64,000 nt of DNA from Sulfuricella sp035530375 (GCA_035530375.1 DATKUY010000037.1:1-64000); one strand, 5' to 3'. Counted from the first letter of the stretch, positions 8,126 to 16,820 are shown. The notes: generated by a model from the letters alone, not told the origin. Numbers and translations are program-made.

Positions 8126-9010
8126 ATGGACAGCCTGGAATGGATGATTTTTCTGGCTCTGGCCGCCATAGCCGTCGGCCTCGCTTATTACCTTAACGGA
8201 AAAGACCGGAAGAAGTGCCAGTCGCTTCGGCTGGAGGGCATCCGTGTCAACCGCATGGTCATGAAGTTGCTGCTCGATTTGCAGCAGCACCGTGGCATGG
8301 TGAATGCTTTTCTGAATGGGGATAATTCATTCAAACCCCGGCTTGAGAAAAAACAGACCGAAATAGAGAGCAGTATGGCAAAGCTGGATGCCCTGCGCGA
8401 TAAAGGACTATTGACCGTACAACGCTGGGACAGCATACGGGACGTTTGGCAGGCATTGCGTGGCGAGGTTTTGACGCTATCGACAGAGGACAGTTTTCGC
8501 CGCCACAGCGAACTTATCCGCGCGGTTCTTTATTCACTGGGCGATGTGGCGGAGCGCAGCCAGATTGTCAGCACATGTACCGCCGATGCAGCGCTGGTAA
8601 ACGCCCTGTGGAGCGACATACCATCCGTCGCCGAGGGGCTGGGGCAGGCGCGGGGATTAGGTGCCGGCGTAGCGGCGCAAGGCCGCTGTTCCAGTGTCGC
8701 CAGAATCAAGCTGCGTTTCCTTGAGGAACAAATCAGCGAGACCATGGGGTGGGTAAGCGCCGATCTGATCAGCGCCGGCGCCGCCCAGGAAAAGACCGCA
8801 TCGATTGGCCTCGCATGGGAGACAGCCAATAAGGCCATCCACGAGTTTCTCACCTTACTGGATGAGAAGCTGATCAATGTTGCTCGACCGACGATCGATG
8901 CCGAACATTATTTCAGCGCAGCCACTAAAGCCCTGGATGCGGCTTTTCACGTATTCGACCAAGCCTCGGATACTTTGGAAAAAGCTGTCGCCAAGGGACA
9001 CGCGGCCTAA
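8126..9010 (+). CDS. Membrane-anchored NIT (nitrate/nitrite-sensing-like) domain protein
   Basis: 294 residues. One N-terminal helix (about 5-25) anchors the protein, and the remainder is all-helical. LLLDLQQHRGMVNAFLNGD matches the first helix of NIT sensor domains, which sense nitrate/nitrite in NasR and many receptors. There is no output domain. The ATG at 8126 is used, preceded by AAAGGA; longer in-frame starts would run deep into the chemoreceptor gene. Its position directly behind a chemoreceptor lacking a sensor suggests a split receptor. Ligand identity is inferred from the family only. Confidence 0.72.
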   Translation: MDSLEWMIFLALAAIAVGLAYYLNGKDRKKCQSLRLEGIRVNRMVMKLLLDLQQHRGMVNAFLNGDNSFKPRLEKKQTEIESSMAKLDALRDKGLLTVQRWDSIRDVWQALRGEVLTLSTEDSFRRHSELIRAVLYSLGDVAERSQIVSTCTADAALVNALWSDIPSVAEGLGQARGLGAGVAAQGRCSSVARIKLRFLEEQISETMGWVSADLISAGAAQEKTASIGLAWETANKAIHEFLTLLDEKLINVARPTIDAEHYFSAATKALDAAFHVFDQASDTLEKAVAKGHAA

Positions 9011-9056
9011 AGCCGGAAAACGACATCCGGCGGTGTTGGCGTGAATCCTGTCGCCA

Positions 9057-9392
9057 TCAGAGACACCCCCCGCAACTGCCGCACCGCCAGTCATGCGGAT
9101 TTATCGCCTGATAGAACCAGCGCATGTGCGCTTCGTCACCGGGAACCCCATTCGCAGCAAACAGTTCGGCCAACCATCCGGCGTTTTCAAGAATCCAGCC
9201 ATCTTCCGGCAGCCCCTCTGCAAAGTCTTCATCATCCGGGTAAATGTAACTGAATATGCCGAAGGTTCCCATATCCTTGTCGCGCCGCTCGGCATCGAGC
9301 TCAAGCGGGTGGCCGCGATAATGAATTTCCCACTGGCCAAGGCACAGATTATTGCCCTTGGCGGTCCAGCGTACTGAAAACGGATTCGGCAT
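9057..9392 (-). CDS. Hypothetical protein with C-terminal Cys cluster
   Basis: 111 residues from the ATG at 9392. The protein is acidic and Trp/Tyr-rich, cytoplasmic by appearance, and ends in RCGSCGGCL, a CxxCxxC arrangement able to bind metal. It follows the S4 gene by 23 bases on the same strand and probably shares its transcript. I do not recognise the family. The sharp Cys cluster and absence of a signal peptide argue against an exported protein. Confidence 0.6.
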   Translation of the reverse strand: MPNPFSVRWTAKGNNLCLGQWEIHYRGHPLELDAERRDKDMGTFGIFSYIYPDDEDFAEGLPEDGWILENAGWLAELFAANGVPGDEAHMRWFYQAINPHDWRCGSCGGCL

Positions 9393-9415
9393 GATTGAAG
9401 TTCCCGCAACCCTGA

Positions 9416-9634
9416 CTACAACCCTGCCACTGCAATCCGCACCCCAAGGCACTCGACCACCTGTCCGACACGGATTTTGGCCGTTTTGCGGCTCTCTGGC
9501 AGGCCATCAACCTTGACCTTACCTTCGGCAACCAGTATTTTTCCACGGCCGCCGCTGTCCGCTACGCCGGCAGCCTTGAGCAGGTTGCATAGTTCGATGT
9601 ATTCGCCTTTAAGCTGAAAATCCAGGGTTTGCAT
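9416..9634 (-). CDS. S4-domain RNA-binding protein (YbcJ-like)
   Basis: 72 residues forming a single S4 fold. FQLKGEYIELCNLLKAAG is the first helix region, GGRGKILVAEGKVKVDG the conserved RNA-binding loop and strand, and VGQVVECLG the last strand. Small free-standing S4 proteins of the YbcJ type bind RNA, perhaps rRNA or tRNA. The start at 9634 is favoured because the S4 fold begins immediately and GGAAAA precedes it; earlier in-frame codons add an unrelated leader. Confidence 0.82.
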   Translation of the reverse strand: MQTLDFQLKGEYIELCNLLKAAGVADSGGRGKILVAEGKVKVDGLPESRKTAKIRVGQVVECLGVRIAVAGL

Positions 9635-9790
9635 AGAAGTTTTCCGAGAAATAAGCCCGCCACGGTACGACGCTCCAATTTCGGTGTCAACCGCTCCAAG
9701 CCATGCCAACCGGAATCCGACCGTACATAAGGACTCCAAGCGCCGCCCGCCCCCGGATCAGGGCCATGCAGTAACTTTTAAGAAGGTTTG

Positions 9791-10936
9791 TCAGATTTTC
9801 GCCTGGACGACATTCCACCAGTGGCCCAACCAGCCAGCTTTCTCTGCCGGCTTCATCGCCACCAAGGGCACACGGACGACTTCCCGCTTGCCCTCGCTCA
9901 AGATCAGCTCACCGACGGTTTGTCCGCGCGCCAGCGGCAGGGATAGTTGCGCCGGGAGGCTCAGGCTCGGCTTGAGTTCGGCATAGCTCCCGATGGGCAA
10001 GGTTACCCAAATATCGCTGGCGGACCCGAGCGCCACCTGGGCGGGATTTGCCCAGTTGTCCCGAACCGTGCCGATCACCTGGCCGGCATTATACGCGCGC
10101 CGCGTTTCGAAAAAGCGATAGCCATAATCCAGCAGAGCCTCGGCAGCCTTGGCGCTGGCATTGCGCGTAGGGGAACCGAGCACCACCGCGACCAGCCGAT
10201 GGCCGTTGCGCACCGCCGTGGCATCGAGGCAGTAGCCCGCCTCGTCGGTGTGGCCGGTTTTCATCCCGGTCACCGACGAATCGCTGAATACCAGCGGGTT
10301 CCAGTTGCGCTGGGTAACATGGTTGTAAGTGAAGGTCTGCTCGCCGAAATAGTGCAGGTACTGGGGGTAACTGCGAATAATGTCCTCGGTCAGCACGCCG
10401 ATGTCCCGTGCGCTGACCATATGGGTAGGCGTGGGCAGCCCGTCAACATTGTCGAAGTGGCTTCGGGTCATGCCCAGTTGGCGTGCCGTGACGTTCATCA
10501 TTTGCACGAAACTATCGGTGTTACCGGCAATGGTTTCGGCCAACGTCACCGCCGCATCGTTGCCGGAAACGATCACCATGCCCCGGATCATTTGCTCCAC
10601 CGTCACCGGCAGATTGGGCTGAAGGAACATGGTCGAACCACCCGCCTTCCACGCTGCGACACTGACCCGGGCCGACTGGTCGAGCTTGATACTGCCGCGC
10701 GCCAGGGACTGGAAGGTCAGATAGACCGTCATCAGTTTGGTGAGACTGGCCGGGGGCACCGGCTGATCGGAACTGCGCGCGGCCAGTGTCTGGCCGGACG
10801 CAGGGTCTATCAGCACGTAACTGCGGGCATCCACATTGGGTGCATCGGGGATGGCCGGCATGGACTCGGCCTGAATATTCGCATCGCACAGGGCGACAAG
10901 CAACAACGCGCAGAGCGCGCGCGACGGAAACGTCAT
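9791..10936 (-). CDS. dacC: D-alanyl-D-alanine carboxypeptidase, PBP5/6 family
   Basis: 381 residues with a signal peptide ending near IQAE (residue 24). The three penicillin-binding motifs are present: SLTK (Ser64-Lys67), SGN (124-126) and KTG (226-228). The C-terminal beta domain and an amphipathic ending (GWLGHWWNVVQAKI) for membrane attachment complete the family plan. It trims terminal D-Ala from peptidoglycan stem peptides. AAGGAG lies six bases before the ATG at 10936, which decides the start against longer frames. The paralog letter (dacA or dacC) is not certain. Confidence 0.92.
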   Translation of the reverse strand: MTFPSRALCALLLVALCDANIQAESMPAIPDAPNVDARSYVLIDPASGQTLAARSSDQPVPPASLTKLMTVYLTFQSLARGSIKLDQSARVSVAAWKAGGSTMFLQPNLPVTVEQMIRGMVIVSGNDAAVTLAETIAGNTDSFVQMMNVTARQLGMTRSHFDNVDGLPTPTHMVSARDIGVLTEDIIRSYPQYLHYFGEQTFTYNHVTQRNWNPLVFSDSSVTGMKTGHTDEAGYCLDATAVRNGHRLVAVVLGSPTRNASAKAAEALLDYGYRFFETRRAYNAGQVIGTVRDNWANPAQVALGSASDIWVTLPIGSYAELKPSLSLPAQLSLPLARGQTVGELILSEGKREVVRVPLVAMKPAEKAGWLGHWWNVVQAKI

Positions 10937-11046
10937 GGATAACTCCTTAAGGGTTGGGATCGGGCAATGCGCCGATAGTGCCATTAAAAGCAGCCCCCTT
11001 GATTGGACAGTTGTTTCCATTTCAAAAGAGGAGCCCTGCGAATTTG

Positions 11047-11205
11047 CTACGCCGCCTTGGGTAGCACAGGCAGATTTTCGAAGTAGAACCCATCCGGCGT
11101 TTTGTCGTCAAGCGCTTTGTGCGCTCTGGCGCTGCTGTAGAACGCCAGATACCGTTTCAATCCCGGTCGGGCCGCGTTGACTGGGTCGTAGGCGCGCAGA
11201 CGAGA
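11047..11205 (-). pseudogene. IS3-family transposase remnant (OrfB C-terminus)
   Basis: On the minus strand the last about 50 codons read AYDPVNAARPGLKRYLAFYS then ARAHKALDDKTPDGFYFENLP, the typical end of the DDE integrase domain of IS3-group OrfB. The catalytic DDE residues and OrfA are missing, and upstream sequence (11206-11235) no longer matches. It is a decayed fragment. It lies between the carboxypeptidase and the aquaporin cluster and marks a past insertion or recombination at that border. Confidence 0.75.
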
Positions 11206-11391
11206 CGGTGACTGGAAACCGCGCCGCTCAGACACCGACTAAAATTACTTGTACCATAGCGAGAGCAAAAACCAACTTTCACACAGGAAAAAATCCGCTC
11301 GCCTGGTTTTTCGCGGGGCCGCCGGCGACTTCCGATTCTGTCGCGATCGCGGCGCACATCAGCATATAGCCTACGGGACAGCACCTTGCAA

Positions 11392-12165
11392 ATGGATACA
11401 CGTGATCGACCTTTCCCCTGGATGCTGTTCGGCGCAGAGTTGATCGGCACGGCGCTACTCGTTGCGGTGGGGCTGTCGATCGTGATCCTTGACTTCGGCC
11501 AAGGCAGCCCCGTGGTTCGACTCCTCCCGAGCGCGGGCTGGCGGCGGTTGATCACCGGCTTTCTTTTTGGCACGACCGGCGCCCTGATTGCGCTCTCGCC
11601 GCTCGGCAAAGAGAGCGGGGCGCATATCAACCCGGTCGTCACCCTGGCATTCTGGCTGATGGGCAAGCTGAGGGCCCGTCATGTCCTGGTTTACGTGTTC
11701 GCGCAGCTCACCGGTGCGGTAGCAGGAGCAGTACCGCTACTGGCGTGGGGGGCAATGGGGCGCAGCATAGCCTTCGGCGCAACGCTGCCTGGTGCAGCTT
11801 ACGGCACCGGTTGGGCATTGCTGGGGGAGACGGCGGCCACTTTCGCGCTCATCTTTGGACTGCTCTTCTTCCTTCAGCACCGGCGCTTGCGGAGCTTTAC
11901 GCCGGCGCTTTTCCCCTTCCTGTATGCGGCCATGGTTTTCGTCGAGGCGAATGTCTCCGGCACCAGCACCAACCCGGCACGCAGCTTTGGGCCGGCCATA
12001 ATCTCCGGCAACTGGCATGCCTGGTGGGTGTACTGGTTGGGCCCACTGCTGGGCGCATTGCTGGGGGTGGCCGTGTACCGACTGGCCGGGCGGCATTGGT
12101 CGACAATAGCGGTGGCCAAGCTTCACCACTTCGAGCATGACCGCTACGGCGTATTTCGCTCTTGA
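11392..12165 (+). CDS. MIP-family channel (aquaporin-like)
   Basis: 257 residues with six hydrophobic segments. The two pore half-helices are SGAHINPVV (Asn80, NPV instead of NPA) and SGTSTNPARS (Asn194, Arg197). The NPARS ending is typical of water channels, whereas glycerol facilitators usually have NPARD. The ATG at 11392 is chosen over a TTG two codons earlier; the ribosome site is poor. It is followed at 90 bases by a GH15 enzyme and then an SDR enzyme on the same strand. The changed first motif might shift selectivity; that is inference. Confidence 0.88.
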   Translation: MDTRDRPFPWMLFGAELIGTALLVAVGLSIVILDFGQGSPVVRLLPSAGWRRLITGFLFGTTGALIALSPLGKESGAHINPVVTLAFWLMGKLRARHVLVYVFAQLTGAVAGAVPLLAWGAMGRSIAFGATLPGAAYGTGWALLGETAATFALIFGLLFFLQHRRLRSFTPALFPFLYAAMVFVEANVSGTSTNPARSFGPAIISGNWHAWWVYWLGPLLGALLGVAVYRLAGRHWSTIAVAKLHHFEHDRYGVFRS

Positions 12166-12255
12166 GTTGATGACCTTTACGGATGTCGCGCGGATTTATG
12201 AACCATTCGGCCGAACCCTGGTCTGTTTAGCATAACAATCAACAAGAAAGCCTCG

Positions 12256-14586
12256 ATGAAAGCACCACAGGCAGCCTCTTCGCACCCCACCTGGGCCCAC
12301 GCCGGCAAAGATATGGTAGGCACCAGCCTCGGATCGTCACGACTCTGGTTTACTGTCGCCGAGGGCATCGTCACGGAAGTTTACTACCCGCGCATCGACA
12401 TCCCCCAAATCAGAGATCTGGGCTTTATCATCGCGGATGACCAAGGATTCTGGGTCGAGCTGCGCCGCCTTGGCGACTACGAAGTAAGCTTGCCCAAACC
12501 CGGCGTACCCGCCGTCACGATCGTTCATCGGCACCCGCGCTTTACCTTCACGCTGCAAATCTGCCCTTCGCAACGGCGCGATACGCTTCTGCTGCGCTAT
12601 CGGCTGGAGGGGGATGAGGGCCTGCGGCCATATGCACTTCTGGCGGCCCGACTGGGAGGGGATGCGGAAAATAACCAGGCCTCTGTCGGCAGGCACAACG
12701 GCCGTACTGTACTGCTGGCGGAGCAAGGGCCCTTCGGGCTGGCACTGGTGGCGGCGGGAAAAGACGGTTCCAACGCCTGGCGGCGTTGCTCCGTCGGCTG
12801 CCTCGAAGCGAGCGACGGGTGGCAGGACTTCGACCGGCACGGGCGCATGACGTGGCAGTACGACAGCGCGGGGCCGGGTATCGTCTCCCTGATGGGCGAA
12901 CTGCCGAATCAGGCCACCCTCGCCCTCGGTCTCGGGACGAGCCAGGAGGCGGCGGCGACGCTTGCCGTGGCAAGCCTCATGGAGGATTTTTCGACGGTCT
13001 GGGACACCCAATGCCGGGTCTGGGAGTCCTGGTTTGGGGAATGCCGGTTTCCCGATTTGCCAGGCCATCTTCGCGAAATGCTTGCGCTTTCCGGCATGGT
13101 GCTCAAGGTTCACCAGGATCGGACTTATTCCGGTGCCGCGGTGGCAAGCCTCGCCGTGCCTTGGGGGGAAAGCAGCCAGAGCCGTGGCGGCTATCACCTG
13201 GTATGGTGTCGCGATCTGGTGGAAACTGCGGGCGCACTGGTGGCCATGGGGGCGTTCGAGGATGCCCGCGACGTGCTGCGTTACCTGATCGCCACGCAAC
13301 AGGAAGACGGTCACTGGCTCCAGAACCAGTGGCTTGGAGGTGCCGCGTTCTGGCAAGGCATTCAACTGGACGAGGCCGCCTTCCCTGTCCTGCTGGCTTC
13401 CGCTCTGCGCGAACGGGGCGCCCTGGATGGCATCCCGGTCACAGACATGGTTCGGCGTGCGCTCTCCTTCATCGCCCGCGAGGGCCCCACCACGGGTCAG
13501 GACCGGTGGGAGGAGGACCCCGGTGTCAACACGTTCACGCTCGCCATCACCATTGCGGCGCTGGTCGAGGGCAGCACCTTTCTCGACGGGGAGACGCGAC
13601 AATTTGCTCTCCTGCTCGCGGACAGTTGGAACGCCCGGCTCGATGATTGGACGGTTGCGAAGGACACGCCTCTGGCACAACGCCTCGGGGTGACGGGATA
13701 TTACATCCGCACCGCGCCGGCGGATGCACTGGTGCATGATGGCGCCCAGGCGGAGCACATCTTGATCAAGAACCGCGCCATCGACCCGGATTTGCCCGCC
13801 GATGAACAGATCGGGACAGACTTTCTGCAACTGGTACGCTATGGACTGCGCCGACCGGACGACCCCTTCATTCTCGACAGCCTGAAAGTTGTCGACCAAT
13901 TGCTTAAGACGAATACTCCCAGCGGCCCGGTCTGGCACCGGTACAACGGGGATGGCTACGGCGAACACAATGACGGAAGCGCCTTCGATGGCACCGGTCG
14001 CGGGCGCGGCTGGCCGCTCCTGACGGGAGAGCGCGGCCACTACGCGCTGCTCGCGGGGGAAGACCCCCTGCCCTATCTCAAATCCATGGCTGCCATGGCC
14101 GGCTCCGCAGGCCTCCTGCCGGAGCAGGTATGGGATTGGAGTCCCATCCCGGAGCATCATCTGGAGCCGGGCAAACCGAGTGGGTCCGCCATGCCGCTGG
14201 TTTGGGCGCATGGCGAGTTTATCAAGCTGTGCTACAGCCGCGCACTGGGTTATCCAGTGGACCGGCCCGTGGCCACCTGGAACCGCTATCAGGGAAAGCG
14301 CCCCGAGATTTCCCATGACATTTGGGGTCCGCGCTACCGCCCGCGCCGCGTACGGGCGGGCAATCGATTCACCATTGCGCTCAGGGCACCGGCCCGCGTG
14401 CATTGGGGTAGCAACGGCTGGCAAGCCGTTCGGGATAGCGACACCAGGGATACGGGGCTTGGCGTCTACATGGTCGATCTTCCGCTCGCCGGACTCAACG
14501 CTGGGGAGACCGTTCAATTCACCTTCTACTGGCTGAACGAGAAAACATGGGAAGGCCGGGATTATGAAGTACAGGTTACCGAGTAG
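12256..14586 (+). CDS. Glycoside hydrolase family 15 (glucoamylase-type glucohydrolase)
   Basis: 776 residues. A beta-sandwich N-terminal domain of the glucodextranase type (to about 270) leads into an (alpha/alpha)6 barrel. YHLVWCRDLVETAG near 311 is the family's substrate-site signature. The general acid is in TGQDRWEEDPG (about 415-420) and the general base in LLPEQVWDW (about 620). An added beta domain follows. Such enzymes release glucose from the ends of alpha-glucans, and some relatives cut trehalose. There is no signal peptide, so it should act on cytoplasmic glucan. It precedes a dehydrogenase by 15 bases. Confidence 0.9.
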   Translation: MKAPQAASSHPTWAHAGKDMVGTSLGSSRLWFTVAEGIVTEVYYPRIDIPQIRDLGFIIADDQGFWVELRRLGDYEVSLPKPGVPAVTIVHRHPRFTFTLQICPSQRRDTLLLRYRLEGDEGLRPYALLAARLGGDAENNQASVGRHNGRTVLLAEQGPFGLALVAAGKDGSNAWRRCSVGCLEASDGWQDFDRHGRMTWQYDSAGPGIVSLMGELPNQATLALGLGTSQEAAATLAVASLMEDFSTVWDTQCRVWESWFGECRFPDLPGHLREMLALSGMVLKVHQDRTYSGAAVASLAVPWGESSQSRGGYHLVWCRDLVETAGALVAMGAFEDARDVLRYLIATQQEDGHWLQNQWLGGAAFWQGIQLDEAAFPVLLASALRERGALDGIPVTDMVRRALSFIAREGPTTGQDRWEEDPGVNTFTLAITIAALVEGSTFLDGETRQFALLLADSWNARLDDWTVAKDTPLAQRLGVTGYYIRTAPADALVHDGAQAEHILIKNRAIDPDLPADEQIGTDFLQLVRYGLRRPDDPFILDSLKVVDQLLKTNTPSGPVWHRYNGDGYGEHNDGSAFDGTGRGRGWPLLTGERGHYALLAGEDPLPYLKSMAAMAGSAGLLPEQVWDWSPIPEHHLEPGKPSGSAMPLVWAHGEFIKLCYSRALGYPVDRPVATWNRYQGKRPEISHDIWGPRYRPRRVRAGNRFTIALRAPARVHWGSNGWQAVRDSDTRDTGLGVYMVDLPLAGLNAGETVQFTFYWLNEKTWEGRDYEVQVTE

Positions 14587-14601
14587 AAAAAGGAGAACAG
14601 C

Positions 14602-15390
14602 GTGATTGCAATCGAGCTTCAAGGCCGCAAGGCTCTTATCACCGGAGGGGACTCTGGTCTGGGCGCAGCGACGGCGAAATCCCTTGCCCAGGCAGGCGCC
14701 GATATCGCAATTACTTATCGTTACCAGCCCGAAGCCGCAGAGCAGGTAGCGGCTGTTGCGAAGTCTTTCGGCGTAAAGGCATACACCTTCCAACTGGATA
14801 ATATTTCGGAAAAGGAGGAAGTGGATGCACTCTTTCGACAGGCGGATCAAGAACTCGGCGGCCTGGATATTCTCGTGAATAATGCCGGCACGGACGGCCC
14901 CCGCGCTTTTTGCGCCGACAGCGACATCGCGGCTTGGCGCCAAGTGGTCGAGATTGACCTGTTCGGCCCCTACTACTGTGCCCGCGAGGCCGTGGCGCGG
15001 ATGCGCAAGCAGGGCCGCGGCGTCATCATCAATACAAGCTCCGTCCACGAGTTTATCCCCTGGGCCGGGTACAGCGCCTACACCAGCGCAAAGGCGGGGC
15101 TTAGCATGTTCAGCAAGACATTGGCGCAAGAGGTGGCGGTTCTGGGCATCAGGGTTATCGCAATCGCTCCCGGCGCAATCAAGACCCCGATCAATGCCAA
15201 CGTCTGGCAAGACCCCAAAGGGCTGGCCGATCTCGACGAGAAAATACCCATGGGCCGGGTCGGCGAGCCTGACGAGGTCGGCCATGCGATTGCCTTCTTG
15301 TGCAGCGATCTCGCCAGCTACATTACCGGCATCACAGTTCCGGTCGACGGCGGCATGCTTCTTTACCCGGATTTCCGCCAAGGCGGCTGA
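14602..15390 (+). CDS. SDR-family oxidoreductase, glucose 1-dehydrogenase-like
   Basis: 262 residues. The cofactor motif TGGDSGLGAA is at 14-23, NNAG follows near 93, and the catalytic Ser-Tyr-Lys set lies in NTSSVHEF and YSAYTSAK. The sequence resembles bacterial glucose 1-dehydrogenases (NAD(P)+), which convert glucose to gluconolactone, but SDR substrates are hard to read from sequence. The GTG start at 14602 is preceded by AAGGAG. It lies 15 bases after the GH15 gene, so a path from glucan to glucose to gluconate is a reasonable inference. Confidence 0.85.
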   Translation: MIAIELQGRKALITGGDSGLGAATAKSLAQAGADIAITYRYQPEAAEQVAAVAKSFGVKAYTFQLDNISEKEEVDALFRQADQELGGLDILVNNAGTDGPRAFCADSDIAAWRQVVEIDLFGPYYCAREAVARMRKQGRGVIINTSSVHEFIPWAGYSAYTSAKAGLSMFSKTLAQEVAVLGIRVIAIAPGAIKTPINANVWQDPKGLADLDEKIPMGRVGEPDEVGHAIAFLCSDLASYITGITVPVDGGMLLYPDFRQGG

Positions 15391-15838
15391 TCCGCGGGGA
15401 TCTGGCGCGGGAGGGTAGTGTTGAGCACATCGATATCCATCTTGATCTGACCGTTACCCGTTTCGGGTGCGAGGATGAGTGATATCAGGTCAAACTGAGG
15501 CTATCGCCTTTTCACTTTATCAGGCATCCCAACGCTCCGTCGACGCCCGCAAATTACCGAAAGTTCAATACCCAATGGCAGGACAAACGACGGCTTTGGG
15601 CATGTTATTGCCAGTCAAACCGGTCGGATCACCATACCGCATACGGCTGCTGCCCACCGGATACCAACCGCTCGGGTAAATATCCCCTGTTAAAAATTGG
15701 GGCAGGACACAAATGGGCGGCATAAATATGCATAGCCAGAAAACACAAACGGAAAAACCGGGAAATTTTTGATGGGGAAATCAAGTAGGCTGGCGTATAT
15801 CCAATGATCCCTGGATATACCTATGTAACTGTTTTATA
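15391..15838. other. Non-coding interval before the tRNA cluster
   Basis: About 450 bases between the SDR gene and tRNA-Leu. I see no open frame with a ribosome site and plausible protein; a 66-codon frame at 15479 looks like chance. The right end is AT-rich and holds the dyad listed separately at 15795-15820. Confidence 0.5.
15795..15820. repeat. Perfect 9-bp inverted repeat downstream of tRNA-Leu
   Basis: GTATATCCA and TGGATATAC flank an eight-base loop. It lies 19 bases past the tRNA-Leu 3' end on the minus strand. No T-run follows, so it is not a standard intrinsic terminator; it may aid 3' end processing or be an operator-like site. Confidence 0.5.
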
Positions 15839-15927
15839 TGGTGCCCGGAGCCGGAATCGAACCGGCACGCCGCGTTAGCAGCGAGGGATTTTAAGTCCCT
15901 TGTGTCTACCTATTTCACCATCCGGGC
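15839..15927 (-). tRNA. tRNA-Leu(UAA)
   Basis: The minus strand folds as a class II tRNA: acceptor GCCCGGA pairs with TCCGGGC, anticodon loop CTTAAAA gives UAA, and a long variable arm is present. The CCA end is encoded. It is the last of three tRNAs behind uvrC-pgsA, corresponding to leuZ in the E. coli order. Confidence 0.95.
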
Positions 15928-15966
15928 CGGGAAATTTGGAATCTACGGACTGCCACATCAGGATTA

Positions 15967-16040
15967 TGGAGGCGGGGGTCGGAATCGAACCGGCGTAGAC
16001 GGCTTTGCAGGCCGCTGCATAACCACTTTGCTACCCCGCC
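15967..16040 (-). tRNA. tRNA-Cys(GCA)
   Basis: 74 bases on the minus strand. Acceptor GGCGGGG pairs with CCCCGCC, the discriminator is U as expected for cysteine tRNAs, the anticodon loop CTGCAAA gives GCA, and CCA is encoded. Confidence 0.96.
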
Positions 16041-16080
16041 ATTGAGAACAAAACACGCACATTCATGTGCCGAATTCAAC

Positions 16081-16106
16081 TAAAAAGGGAAAGCGCATGC
16101 TTTCCC
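16081..16106 (-). terminator. Intrinsic terminator between tRNA-Gly and tRNA-Cys
   Basis: GGGAAAGC and GCTTTCCC form a perfect eight-base stem with a four-base loop; on the minus strand five U residues follow. It sits inside the tRNA series, so it may cause partial termination after tRNA-Gly. Confidence 0.7.
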
Positions 16107-16116
16107 TCGGAATCCT

Positions 16117-16192
16117 TGGAGCGGGAAAGGAGACTCGAACTCCCGACCCCAACCTTGGCAAGGTTGTGCTCTACCAACTGAGCTATTCCCGC
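16117..16192 (-). tRNA. tRNA-Gly(GCC)
   Basis: 76 bases on the minus strand. Acceptor GCGGGAA pairs with TTCCCGC, the anticodon loop TTGCCAA gives GCC, and CCA is encoded. It lies 55 bases after pgsA, in the place of E. coli glyW. Confidence 0.96.
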
Positions 16193-16247
16193 AATTAAGA
16201 GCCGCCATTTTAATGACTTTGGAAGCAATGTCAAGACGGAGTACGGC

Positions 16248-16820
16248 TTATCCCTTCTCAATCGCCTGCGGCACGGCCTTCTTGATATAATAAGCCATTG
16301 ACCACAAAGTTAAAATCGCAGCAATATAAATCAACCAGGTTCCCCATAAATGGGTGTCGATGATCTGCAATATCGGATCGTGATACAGCAACAGCAGAAT
16401 CGCCACCATTTGTGCGGTAGTTTTGAGCTTGCCGATAAACGAAACCGCCACGCTCTTGCCTTGACCGACCCCGGCCATCCATTCGCGCAATGCGGAAATG
16501 GCGATTTCCCGGCCAACGATGATCAGCGCAATCGGCGCGTCGACCCTTCCCTTCCACACCAGCAGAATAAGTGCTGCCGCCACCATCAGCTTGTCCGCCA
16601 CCGGGTCGAGAAAAGCGCCGAAGGCGGAGGTCTGGTTCAGGACGCGAGCCAGGTAGCCATCGAGCCAGTCGGTCACTGCCGCCACGGCAAAAATCAGGGT
16701 CGCGGTGAGATTGACCCATTGCGGATGCAGCCACTCCGCCGGCAGGTAAAACACGGCCGCAAATACTGGAATCAGCAGGATTCGCAGCCAGGTCAACAGA
16801 TTGGGAATATTCAACGGCAT
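16248..16820 (-). CDS. pgsA: CDP-diacylglycerol--glycerol-3-phosphate 3-phosphatidyltransferase
   Basis: 190 residues with several membrane helices. The CDP-alcohol phosphotransferase signature is complete: DGYLARVLNQTSAFGAFLD followed by PVAD, giving DGx2ARx8Gx3Dx3D. It makes phosphatidylglycerophosphate, the precursor of phosphatidylglycerol and cardiolipin, at the inner membrane. It follows uvrC by six bases and precedes tRNA-Gly, the same order as in E. coli. Confidence 0.96.
   Translation of the reverse strand: MPLNIPNLLTWLRILLIPVFAAVFYLPAEWLHPQWVNLTATLIFAVAAVTDWLDGYLARVLNQTSAFGAFLDPVADKLMVAAALILLVWKGRVDAPIALIIVGREIAISALREWMAGVGQGKSVAVSFIGKLKTTAQMVAILLLLYHDPILQIIDTHLWGTWLIYIAAILTLWSMAYYIKKAVPQAIEKG

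Noticed and set aside
11157..11666. 169-codon minus-strand frame over the start of the aquaporin gene
   Set aside because: Low-complexity Arg/Ser-rich shadow; only its downstream neighbour (11047-11205) matches an IS3 transposase.
12337..15381. 1014-codon open frame on the minus strand across the GH15 and SDR genes
   Set aside because: It mirrors two well-supported genes with catalytic motifs on the other strand. Its protein has no recognisable domain and a composition typical of antisense frames in GC-rich DNA.
15479..15679. 66-codon frame before the tRNA cluster
   Set aside because: No ribosome site, no compositional support and no recognisable domain.
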